A stretch of 6,626 bases of DNA from an uncultured Prevotella sp. (GCA_900550035.1 URQS01000094.1:1-6626); one strand, 5' to 3'; shown: positions 1 to 6,449, numbered from the stretch's first letter. Notes: generated from the sequence alone by a model not told the origin. Numbers and translations: made by a program.

Positions 1-87
1 TTGTCGACCATTGTCTGTATTGTCGTTAAAACTAAAAATATAAAGCCAGTTGTTTTTTAAAACGACAATATCGACAATGTTCAACAA
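1..87. repeat. Long imperfect inverted repeat of TTGTC units
   Basis: Bases 1-27 pair with 61-87 at 23 of 27 positions around a 33-base AT-rich loop. The inner ten bases, TATTGTCGTT at 18-27 and AACGACAATA at 61-70, match perfectly. The left arm holds three TTGTC units starting at 2-apart-from-ten spacing (1, 11 and 20). The right arm holds the mirror units (CGACAA, CGACAA, CAACAA) at similar spacing, so the units fall on about the same face of the helix. This could be a strong hairpin, a binding site for a dimeric protein, or the edge of an element outside the window. It touches the window edge, so its full extent is unknown. Confidence 0.6.
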
Positions 88-177
88 TTGTAAGAGCAAC
101 CTTTGTTTATTATGTTGCGGTGTTGAGAGGTTGTTGTGGTTTGGTTTGAGCAAAAAAGTCAGTCTTTTTCTTTGCCG

Positions 178-261
178 TTCGTCAGAAAAAGTGTGTGCTT
201 TGCTTGATTATTCGTCAGAAAAAGTGTGTACTTTGCTTGATTATTCGTCAGAAAAAGTGTG
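178..261. repeat. 33-bp tandem repeat, about 2.5 copies
   Basis: Units at 178-210 and 211-243 differ at one base only (G197 versus A230). A third, partial unit fills 244-261. Each unit begins TTCGTCAGAAAAAGTGTG and contains CTTTGCTTGATTA. Since 33 is divisible by three, the forward reading frame gives a repeated SSEKVC(A/T)LLDY peptide, but that reading frame lacks a credible start. The GTACTTTGC part resembles a Bacteroidetes -7 element but is one base short of TAnnTTTG. The rest of the gene-free stretch 1-321 shows only the inverted repeat at 1-87. Confidence 0.85.
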
Positions 262-321
262 AATTATGGAAAGAAGTATCTATACGAAACGGTACCATAC
301 CCTCCAACATTACCTGACAAA

Positions 322-2832
322 TCATACCGCTCCCCTCCCTACGGGGGTGGGGCTATTTTGTCCTTTTATCTCCAATAACACCCTCTTAAACCTCTCCACC
401 AACTCTTCTCTCTTCTCTACCTCCGTTGTCTGAATCCGCTCTGGCGTCAGCTCCACCAGCCACTCCACATCATTGGGCATGAGCATCTTCAGCAGTGGCA
501 TGGCTTTGTGAGCAGCCTTGGCTACAGCTGTAGGGTCGTTAGGATTGTTGAGCATGGCGAGATATTCTTCTATCGAACTACGGGTGTCGGCAATGATCTG
601 TTGTTCTGCCTCAGGGTCGCCTTCGGCAAAGACGAGGAGCGGAGCGAAGATGCTATTGTCGTGTTGGGCGTTTGTGGCAGATGCAGTCGGGTCACTGACG
701 TGCGGAGCTATTCCAGTGAGCTGACACAGCGTAGCAGCGAGCGTCTGCACGTCAAACGGCTTGAATAGGCAGGCATTGAAACCCTCGGCACGCAGTTCGG
801 AGTAGATGCTCTGGTCGTGAGCCGTCATGGCAACCGTCTTCACACCCTTGCGGTCGATGCGTCGGAGCATCTCCCTACCGCTCATCTGCGGCATCTCAAT
901 ATCAGTGAACACCAGTTGCGGACGCAGACTGCCTATCATCTCTATCGCCTCGTCGGCACTCGCTGTGACGTGTACGTCGAGGTCGATGCCCTCCATGCGA
1001 GCCATCATCTCGCCCAACAGTTGCAATTGCAAGCGGTCGTCATCGACTATGACAACCTTTATAGTGCGTGATGCTGACGGCACGGCGGCAGTATCGGCAG
1101 TCTTCACTTCGGCAGAAGCCTCATTCACAGCCTTTTCCATTGTTTCTTCCGATTGCGTATTGTCGATGTCTACGGGCAGCGTCACCGTAAACTTCGAGCC
1201 TTTGCCCTTTTGCGAAGTCACACGAATCGTTCCACCAAGCATGTTCACAGCCTCGCGCGTTATGGACAGTCCCAGTCCTACGCCCTCCTTGCCCTGCGCA
1301 TCGGGCAGACGTGTGAAGGCGTTGAATATGCGCTGCTGTTCGCTCTCGGTCATACCGCTGCCCGTATCAGCCACGCTCATCGTGAGTTGCGCACCATTGA
1401 GCGCAGCCGACACGGTGATGGAGCCTTGGTCGGTATACTTCACGGCGTTGCCAATCAGATTGTTCATAATCTGGCGTATGCGGAACGCGTCGCCCGTACA
1501 CATGCGGTCGGCACCGGGGCGCAGACTGCACACCACCTCCAGATTCTTGCCGCTTGCCACGGGCCGGGCCTGTGTGGCGCAGTCGCTTACGAGCTGCGCT
1601 GGATTGAAGCTCACAGCGTGCATAGTAGCCTTGCCGCTCTCAAGCTGATGATAGTCGAGCAGCGCACCCACGAGTTGCAGCAGATGTTCAGCCGACGAGC
1701 GTATGCTGTCGAGATAAGCCACAGGCTTGGGCTGGCTCACCCACTCGCCAAGCAGAGTGATAAATCCCGATATAGAAGCCACCGGAGCCTTAATGTCGTG
1801 CGTTATGGTGAGCAGCAGTCGCTGTCGCTGCTGCATGATTCGTTCGGTCTCGTTCTTGGCGGCAATGATGCTCTCGTGGTCGCGGCGCTGTCGGCGTATG
1901 TCACGCAGCGTGTACACAATCAGCACTATGGCAGCGCCAATGGCGAGCAGAGCCAGAGCCGCTATCTTCATCATCGTCGACCTGCGTGCATCCATGTCGG
2001 CATCGATGGCACGCTGCAGGGCGTTGTGCTCGTCGGTCTGAATGTCCTCAAGCATCTGCCCCGTGCGCCATGCCAGCTGAATGCTGACGAGCTTGAGCGA
2101 GCGTGTGCGTTTGTCGATGGCATCCTGTCGGCGCGTGTCAGCCAGCTTTATCTCGTGATGTATGTCGGTGAGAGCCTCAGCCACCGAGTCGGCAATGTTG
2201 ATGCCCTGCGCCATAGCTGTGGAGTCGGTACGTCCGCTGTGCATGGTCGTTGCAACGGTGTCCGAGCGCTGTCGGCGGAAGGCGTCGCCCAGCCGGCGGA
2301 AGAATCCGCGTCGGGTGCTCACGATGTTGTACACCGTCTCGCGGTTGCTGGCACTGGTTATCTCGTTGGGATGAATCACCACCGAGTCGCGTCCGCTCTG
2401 CAGGTCGTGCACCTTACGTGCATACACGGCGTCGCCCGAAGCGTCGGCAAGTATGTTGAGCACCATCATGGCATTGTAGCGCTTGGCACTCATGAGGTTG
2501 GCAAGCGTGTCCATGCGCAGTGCCTTCACCGAGTCGGACACGAGTTGCTTCAGCTGCATAGCCTTGTGTTGCGACTCAGCTATCGACGAGGCGAAGCGGT
2601 TCCACTGTCGGGTGTCGCCCATCATCACCGAGCGTTCGGCGTTGGCAGCGTCGAGCATGCTGTATACAAGACTGTCGACAATGTTGCGTCGTTCCATCAG
2701 TCGCTCCGAGGCGGTGTTGAGAGCCGTGAGCGAGCGCGTGCTGTCGTACACCATCTGCGCAGCGAGTACGAGCACAATGGCAAGAATGGCATAGCCGGTG
2801 ATTATCTTCAGACGTAATGTGCGGTAGTTCAT
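322..2832 (-). CDS. Hybrid sensor histidine kinase with receiver and Hpt-like domain
   Basis: This inner-membrane phosphorelay kinase has 836 residues. A first membrane helix lies at about 11-29 and a second at about 289-308, enclosing a mostly helical periplasmic sensor of about 260 residues with no domain I recognise by name. The cytoplasmic HisKA motif is THDIKAP with phospho-acceptor H345. The ATPase domain shows the N box NNLIGNAVKYT (about 457-467), the G1 box DTGSGM (489-494) and a GVGLGLS box (517-523). The receiver (about 592-705) has the acidic pair D597/D598, phospho-acceptor D644 in TDIEMP, and K691. A C-terminal helical region with AHKAMP fits an Hpt domain with H775. There is no DNA-binding output, so a separate response regulator is expected. 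The start is supported by a promoter 28 bases upstream and by the membrane helix directly after it. The last ten residues, SPTPVGRGAV, come from a GC-rich repeat. The gene ends in TGA. Kinase identity is certain; the signal sensed is unknown. Confidence 0.95.
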   Translation of the reverse strand: MNYRTLRLKIITGYAILAIVLVLAAQMVYDSTRSLTALNTASERLMERRNIVDSLVYSMLDAANAERSVMMGDTRQWNRFASSIAESQHKAMQLKQLVSDSVKALRMDTLANLMSAKRYNAMMVLNILADASGDAVYARKVHDLQSGRDSVVIHPNEITSASNRETVYNIVSTRRGFFRRLGDAFRRQRSDTVATTMHSGRTDSTAMAQGINIADSVAEALTDIHHEIKLADTRRQDAIDKRTRSLKLVSIQLAWRTGQMLEDIQTDEHNALQRAIDADMDARRSTMMKIAALALLAIGAAIVLIVYTLRDIRRQRRDHESIIAAKNETERIMQQRQRLLLTITHDIKAPVASISGFITLLGEWVSQPKPVAYLDSIRSSAEHLLQLVGALLDYHQLESGKATMHAVSFNPAQLVSDCATQARPVASGKNLEVVCSLRPGADRMCTGDAFRIRQIMNNLIGNAVKYTDQGSITVSAALNGAQLTMSVADTGSGMTESEQQRIFNAFTRLPDAQGKEGVGLGLSITREAVNMLGGTIRVTSQKGKGSKFTVTLPVDIDNTQSEETMEKAVNEASAEVKTADTAAVPSASRTIKVVIVDDDRLQLQLLGEMMARMEGIDLDVHVTASADEAIEMIGSLRPQLVFTDIEMPQMSGREMLRRIDRKGVKTVAMTAHDQSIYSELRAEGFNACLFKPFDVQTLAATLCQLTGIAPHVSDPTASATNAQHDNSIFAPLLVFAEGDPEAEQQIIADTRSSIEEYLAMLNNPNDPTAVAKAAHKAMPLLKMLMPNDVEWLVELTPERIQTTEVEKREELVERFKRVLLEIKGQNSPTPVGRGAV
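324..353. repeat. GC-rich dispersed repeat, short copy inside a gene end
   Basis: Bases 330-347 read CTCCCCTCCCTACGGGGG. The same 18 bases occur on the minus strand at 6556-6573, and a near copy begins at 6612. CCCCTCCC at 332-339 can pair with GGGTGGGG at 345-352 around a five-base loop, with one T-T mismatch. Compared with the right-hand copy, this one lacks a 12-base segment flanked by G-runs, as slippage would produce. It overlaps the last codons and the stop of the 322-2832 kinase gene. Confidence 0.7.
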
Positions 2833-2860
2833 ACGTGATTGTTGTTGTTTATATTGAGTG

Positions 2861-2892
2861 CGAAGTTAGTGAATAATTCGCAAAACGCCAAA
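2861..2892 (-). promoter_or_regulatory. Bacteroidetes-type promoter of the 322-2832 kinase
   Basis: Read leftward, TTTG (2892-2889) is followed after exactly 20 bases by TAACTTCG (2868-2861). This fits the Bacteroidetes sigma-factor pattern TTTG-N19-21-TAnnTTTG with one mismatch. The start codon lies 28 bases further on, giving a short leader without a Shine-Dalgarno sequence, as is usual in this phylum. The kinase therefore probably has its own promoter and is not only read from the small gene upstream. Confidence 0.6.
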
Positions 2893-2894
2893 CC

Positions 2895-2930
2895 GCCACC
2901 ACTCAGCTGTGTTAGTGCAGCATGTGTGGC
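2895..2930 (-). terminator. Hairpin between small gene and kinase promoter, possible terminator
   Basis: GCCACCAC at 2895-2902 pairs with GTGTGGC at 2924-2930, with one bulged C. Inside it, GCTG at 2906-2909 pairs with CAGC at 2918-2921 across a small internal loop. For leftward transcripts leaving the small gene, the stem is followed by GGTTTGGCGTTTT, only a weak U-tract. It directly adjoins the -35-like box of the kinase promoter, so it could instead be an operator. The call is tentative. Confidence 0.3.
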
Positions 2931-3024
2931 AGCGATTTACAATCCTTAAGACAATAGCTTTTAACCTTATTCTATTTATATGCCTTCCTTTTTATTTCTT
3001 ATGTTCGTTATTTTTTATTAATTA

Positions 3025-3330
3025 TTACACTGTCTCTGGCTTAGCAGGAGTGACTGGAGTAGCCGGAGTCTTTGTTGAGTCGGTAGTGGTTGTGTCTACC
3101 TCAGCTGTGTCGTTTGCGATGTAGAGAGCCAGGTCGAGAGCTTCTTCCTGAGCAGGAGTAGCAGGCTCTGTCTTTGTTGTGTCCTCTACGGGCTTAGTCT
3201 TGGTAGTGTCGGTGGTGTCTGCCACTTCAGTGTTGTAGCCCTTCATGGATGTTGCTGACTTGGTAGCAAATGAGTTGCTTGCCGATACCATTACCATCAT
3301 TGCGATTGCTGCGAAAACTAACTTCTTCAT
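3025..3330 (-). CDS. Small secreted Thr-rich protein, candidate O-glycoprotein
   Basis: The product is a 101-residue hypothetical protein of unknown function. A classical signal peptide spans residues 1-22 (basic MKK, hydrophobic core, S-F-A before the cut), without a lipobox cysteine, so it is probably periplasmic or secreted. The mature part has 79 residues, 22 of them Thr, and is rich in Pro, Asp, Glu and Lys; it has no Cys. It looks disordered apart from a short hydrophobic stretch, LDLALYIA, at about 65-72. Six places match the Bacteroidetes O-glycosylation motif D-(S/T)-(A/I/L/V/M/T): at D38, D41, D50, D74, D79 and D84. The gene lies between the two signalling genes in the same direction, with 275 and 192 bases of flanking gap, so it may be a separate unit. 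The AT-rich leader lacks a Shine-Dalgarno sequence, and I saw no convincing promoter. The signal peptide and clean start make the gene likely real. Confidence 0.75.
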   Translation of the reverse strand: MKKLVFAAIAMMVMVSASNSFATKSATSMKGYNTEVADTTDTTKTKPVEDTTKTEPATPAQEEALDLALYIANDTAEVDTTTTDSTKTPATPVTPAKPETV

Positions 3331-3431
3331 AATTGTTGAATTTTTAAATTGTTATTATTAATATGCGAAATCGAATCCCGGCTTCAACCACTCGTCTGCT
3401 CCACTCGTTGTGTAGAACTGTACTGTGTTGT

Positions 3432-3458
3432 GCCGTTCGCTTATTAAAATGCAACGGC
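3432..3458. other. Alternative hairpin sharing an arm with the 3449-3485 stem
   Basis: GCCGTT at 3432-3437 followed by GC at 3439-3440 can pair with GCAACGGC at 3451-3458, bulging C3438 and leaving a ten-base loop. The same 3451-3458 arm is needed for the larger hairpin at 3449-3485, so the two structures exclude each other. This is the geometry of a switch, though no ligand or regulator is visible. Confidence 0.35.
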
Positions 3459-3485
3459 TGTGCCAAAAAATCGCAGCCATTGCAT
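3446..3485 (-). terminator. Hairpin after the AraC-kinase gene, probable terminator
   Basis: ATGCAACGGCTGTG at 3449-3462 pairs with CGCAGCCATTGCAT at 3472-3485. Twelve of 14 positions are Watson-Crick and one more is a wobble, with a nine-base loop. Read leftward, the stem runs into TTTTAATAA, a short U-tract as in intrinsic terminators. It lies about 120 bases beyond the stop of the 3606-5300 gene and about 120 bases before the start of the small gene, so it would separate the two transcripts. The weak U-tract lowers confidence. Confidence 0.45.
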
Positions 3486-3518
3486 AACATACTGATTATC
3501 AACAATCAAGAAGAAAAT

Positions 3519-3570
3519 CCACAAAATTGTGGCATTGTGGAAATGTGTGGAAAGTGTGGAATGGGTGTGG
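3519..3570. repeat. Five phased TGTGG (CCACA) motifs
   Basis: TGTGG occurs at 3528, 3536, 3546, 3555 and 3566, spaced 8 to 11 bases, close to one helical turn each. On the minus strand most read TTCCACA(C/A). The first belongs to a dyad, CCACAA-AA-TTGTGG (3519-3532). The array sits just beyond the stop codon of the AraC-kinase gene. Two units match a DnaA box (TTATCCACA) at seven of nine positions, not enough to call it one. Confidence 0.5.
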
Positions 3571-3605
3571 AATTTTTCTACAGAAAGACAAACAAAGCCC
3601 CCAAA

Positions 3606-5300
3606 CTACCCATCCACACCCCTCTGCATCTCCTTAGGCGTTACGCCATACGTCTTGCGGAAGGCGTGGTAGAAGCTGGAGGTGTGTTCGAAGCCGCAGC
3701 GGAAGGCGATGTCGTCGATGCTCAGCTTGGGGTCGGTTTCGAGCAGATGGCGTGCTCGCTTCATCTTTATCTTCAGCATGAACGAGGCAGGCGAACTGCC
3801 CGTGAGCGCAACAATCTTGCGGTGGAACTGTCGCGAACTCATGCACAGCTTTTCGGCGAGCGTGTTCACGTCGAGCTGTTGCTTGTCCATGAGCAGATAG
3901 ATATGGTCTACAGTCTTGGCGAGGAATCGGCGGTCGGCATCCGTCAGCTGTGGCTCCTGCGGCTGTAGCTCCTTGGTGTTGGTAGCGTTGTCGCCAAACT
4001 TGCTGCGCAGCGAGCGCTGGCGGTCGAGCAGACGTTCTACGATGGAGCGCAGCTCGTCTACGTTGAACGGCTTTGCCAAATAAGCGTCGGCACCAGCCTC
4101 TATGCCCTTGATGCGCTCCTCGTCGGAAATCTTCACCGTTACGATGACGATAGGGATATGATTCACCACATCGTTCGAGCGAATGCGTCGGCACAGTTCC
4201 AGGCCGTCAATGCCCGGCATCATCAGGTCGGTTACGACGAGGTCGGGCACAATGTCGATTGCCTTCTTCATTCCGTCCTCACCGTTCGTAGCGTAAGCCA
4301 CGGCATAGCGGTCGCTCAGCACATCGCCTATATACGCTGCAATGTCGCGGTTGTCCTCGATGACGAGCACCGTGCACTGGTTGTCCTCGGCTTCGGTGTC
4401 CACGAGTTTCTTCTCCTCAGTGGGCAGAGTGGGCGTGTTGTCCACCGTCTGCACATTAATCTTGACATCGCTATTGTTGGTTATCGGGATTTTGATGTGG
4501 AACGTCGTTCCCTTGCCCACCTCGCTCTTTACACTGATCTCGCCATGCACGGCGTCAATCACCTGCTTCACCAGAGCCAGACCTATGCCCGTGCCAACAT
4601 TCTTCGAGTCGGTCTCACCCTGATAGAAGGGCTTGAAGACGTTTTCGGCAGTCTCCTGGTCCATTCCCTCACCCGTGTCGCTCACATCCACAAAGAAGTT
4701 GTCGCCCTCGCGCCATATGGCTATGTTTATCTTGCCATACTCGGGCGTGAACTTAAAGGCGTTGGATATGAGGTTGTTGAACACCTTGTTGACATAGTCG
4801 GGCACGAAGTCCATCGTCACCTGTTGCTTGAAATACAGCTGCAGGTCGATGTTCTTGCAGCGTGCATAGTCGCGATAGGTGTCCACGAGCATGGATATGT
4901 AGGTGGTTATGTTGCCGTTGCGCCAGTCTAAGCTGCCCATCTGCGACTTTATCTTCGATATGTCGAGCAGCTGGTTGATGAGTTGCAGCAGACCGTAGCC
5001 CTGGCGTTCGATGGATTGCACGCTCTGCCTCAGTTCGTCGGGCGACTTGCCGGGCAGGTCGCGGCTCATGCCGAGAATCACGGTGAGCGGCGTGCGGAAC
5101 TCGTGTGTGATGTTGGTGAAGAAGGTCTCGCGCATCTCTGTGAGGCGTTTCAGAGCCAAGTGGTTGCGGCGGTGAATGCGCTGCACGAAGACGAACACCA
5201 CCAGTGCGCCTATCAGTATCACCACGACGATGGTGAATACTATGGAGTTGATGAATCGTGCCGTACGCTCGCTCTTGAGGTTCATGTTTGCTTCGCGCAT
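3606..5300 (-). CDS. Histidine kinase-receiver-AraC regulator, C-terminal part of a split TPR hybrid regulator
   Basis: This 564-residue membrane-anchored kinase and transcription factor has one membrane helix at about 18-39. It is followed by HisKA with H66 in THEFRTP, and an ATPase domain with N box FNNLISNAFKFTP (about 174-186), G1 box DTGEGM (208-213) and GTGIGLALV (236-244). The receiver has E315/D316, phospho-acceptor D358 in TDLMMPG and K410. A C-terminal AraC/HTH_18 domain (about 465-559) has the typical FRCGFEHTSSFYHAFRKTYG ending. All catalytic residues are present, so this part shows no decay. It lacks any sensor of its own: the TPR sensor is encoded directly upstream in the same frame, separated only by a TAG and three codons. 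Translation from M1 or M6 could give a sensorless kinase, possibly by reinitiation after the upstream stop. Targets are unknown; AraC-fused hybrids of Bacteroidetes commonly control adjacent or dispersed gene sets. The gene ends in TAG. Confidence 0.93.
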   Translation of the reverse strand: MREANMNLKSERTARFINSIVFTIVVVILIGALVVFVFVQRIHRRNHLALKRLTEMRETFFTNITHEFRTPLTVILGMSRDLPGKSPDELRQSVQSIERQGYGLLQLINQLLDISKIKSQMGSLDWRNGNITTYISMLVDTYRDYARCKNIDLQLYFKQQVTMDFVPDYVNKVFNNLISNAFKFTPEYGKINIAIWREGDNFFVDVSDTGEGMDQETAENVFKPFYQGETDSKNVGTGIGLALVKQVIDAVHGEISVKSEVGKGTTFHIKIPITNNSDVKINVQTVDNTPTLPTEEKKLVDTEAEDNQCTVLVIEDNRDIAAYIGDVLSDRYAVAYATNGEDGMKKAIDIVPDLVVTDLMMPGIDGLELCRRIRSNDVVNHIPIVIVTVKISDEERIKGIEAGADAYLAKPFNVDELRSIVERLLDRQRSLRSKFGDNATNTKELQPQEPQLTDADRRFLAKTVDHIYLLMDKQQLDVNTLAEKLCMSSRQFHRKIVALTGSSPASFMLKIKMKRARHLLETDPKLSIDDIAFRCGFEHTSSFYHAFRKTYGVTPKEMQRGVDG

Positions 5301-5312
5301 AACACGTGCCTA
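5301..5312 (-). other. In-frame amber codon splitting one TPR-kinase-AraC gene
   Basis: The TPR gene ends in TAG at 5312-5310. The next codons, GCA CGT GTT (5309-5301), lead in the same frame into ATG at 5300 and the kinase. Reading through gives a continuous polar helix, from MEKVNRIQNAGLLIERNH across the stop to MREANMNLKSERTARF and the membrane helix, as expected for the linker of an intact TPR hybrid regulator. One C-to-T change (CAG to TAG) would explain it. A sequencing error, a true nonsense mutation or suppression remain possible. Confidence 0.8.
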
Positions 5313-6413
5313 ATGGTTGCGCTCTATGAGCAGACCCGCGTTCTGTATGCGGTTCACCTTCTCCATGTCGACGACGCTGTCTTTCATGGCAGCAGCCTTC
5401 TCGTGTGCCGTCAGCGCCGCGTTGTAGTTGCCCGTGCGCTTGTATAGCTTATAATATAAGGTGTACACCTCAGCCAGATGCTCGTTCGACTTGATGTTAT
5501 ATGCTATGCTTCGTGCCTTATCAAGATACTCCAGCGCCTTGGCATCGTTGCCCTTGGTGGTATATACGCCAGCCAGAGCGATGAGCGGACTGATTGCGTG
5601 CCACTCGTCTTTCGACGACTGCAACTGCCGGTAAGCCATGTCATACTCCGATATCGCCTTGTCGTAGTCGTGCTCCTTCTCGTACAGCGAACCGAAAGAG
5701 ATGTGGCACAGCGCCACGCCGAGCGCGTTGCCTATTTGCAGATTGAGTCCCATCGAGCGGCGATAGTACATCCACGCCGAGTCCAACTGTTCGCGGTGGC
5801 TGTATATGGAGCCTATGTTGGCATAGTTGATGGCTTGTCCGAGGGTGCTGTTCAGCTCACGTTCGCCTGCCAGAGCCAGTCGCAGCGCACTGTCGGCACG
5901 TGCATAGTTGCCGAAGGTGAGGTAGATGTTGCCCAGTCCGTTGAGCGACATCACCCGGTTTTTCTTGGCGGTGTACGATGAGTCGGTGCTCTCCTTGCAG
6001 ATAGTGAAAGCGCGATAATGGTAGTCTTGCGCCATGTCGAGCACCCCCATTCGCCTATAGTCGGTACCGATATTGTTGAGTGCCTGCACCACCTCAAGCG
6101 TGTCGCCCAGCGTCTCCGCTTGCTTCAGTCCCTCGCTGTGCATACGCAGCGCATCGTCAAAACGGCTCTCGTTGCGCATCAGTTTTCCCATCTCTCTATA
6201 AGCAATGATGCTACCCAGCATATTGCCCTCACGCTCCATGCGCTTCTGTATCATGGAGATAGTGTCAACATTGTGCGAAGAGGAGACTATGCTGTCCAAT
6301 GCCTTGCGTTCGGCAAGGGATATCCTTACTGGTTTCTTTCCACAAGAAACCAGCATCAAGCACATAATAAGATACCACATAACAGTGGCAACGTTAAGTC
6401 GTAGGTTGCGCAT
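5310..6413 (-). CDS. TPR lipoprotein, N-terminal sensor part of a split hybrid regulator
   Basis: The 367-residue product starts with a lipoprotein signal: basic MRNLRLN, a hydrophobic core, then the lipobox LVSC with the acceptor at C24, followed by GKK. About seven tetratricopeptide repeats follow, at roughly 67-100, 107-140, 152-187, 193-226, 233-267, 274-306 and 313-345. They carry the usual patterns such as LNNIGTDY, LNGLGNIY, YANIGSIY and FGSLYEKEHDYDKAISEY. TPRs bind proteins or peptides, here on the periplasmic side. The last 25 residues begin a polar helix that stops abruptly at a TAG. In the known family this helix runs on into a membrane segment and a kinase, which is exactly what the next reading frame encodes. 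As it stands the product would be a free lipoprotein, cut off from its kinase. The start is supported by the promoter about 37 bases upstream and by the signal peptide. Confidence 0.88.
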   Translation of the reverse strand: MRNLRLNVATVMWYLIMCLMLVSCGKKPVRISLAERKALDSIVSSSHNVDTISMIQKRMEREGNMLGSIIAYREMGKLMRNESRFDDALRMHSEGLKQAETLGDTLEVVQALNNIGTDYRRMGVLDMAQDYHYRAFTICKESTDSSYTAKKNRVMSLNGLGNIYLTFGNYARADSALRLALAGERELNSTLGQAINYANIGSIYSHREQLDSAWMYYRRSMGLNLQIGNALGVALCHISFGSLYEKEHDYDKAISEYDMAYRQLQSSKDEWHAISPLIALAGVYTTKGNDAKALEYLDKARSIAYNIKSNEHLAEVYTLYYKLYKRTGNYNAALTAHEKAAAMKDSVVDMEKVNRIQNAGLLIERNH

Positions 6414-6449
6414 AGGCGTAAAAATAATATTATTTTAAGGTTGTATGTG

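Noticed and set aside
178..261. CRISPR array
   Set aside because: The repeats are contiguous with no spacers, and there is no cas gene in the window.
50..262. Possible 70-residue protein with an SSEKVC repeat
   Set aside because: It begins at a TTG inside the loop of an inverted repeat, has no promoter or signal, and its only pattern comes from the 33-bp tandem repeat. It could be a relic but is not supported as a gene.
1153..2817. 554-codon open frame on the plus strand opposite the hybrid kinase
   Set aside because: It is the antisense shadow of a clear kinase gene; the translation is biased to His, Ala, Val and Arg, has no recognisable domain and no promoter, and the true product on the minus strand has all its motifs.
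3528..3570. Replication origin based on DnaA-like boxes
   Set aside because: The best units match the DnaA box at only seven of nine positions, there is no dnaA, dnaN or replication gene nearby, and no AT-rich unwinding region is paired with them.
3606..3608. General reassignment of TAG to an amino acid in this genome
   Set aside because: The AraC-kinase gene ends in TAG just where AraC-fused regulators normally end, and the 53-codon extension beyond looks like non-coding repeat sequence. One locus is not enough to claim an altered code.
3363..3968. 201-codon plus-strand frame
   Set aside because: It crosses the intergenic hairpin and repeat array and then runs antisense to the AraC domain; no domain or start signal supports it.
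4158..4931. 257-codon plus-strand frame opposite the AraC-kinase gene
   Set aside because: Same kind of antisense shadow; its composition mirrors the codon bias of the minus-strand gene and no domain is seen.
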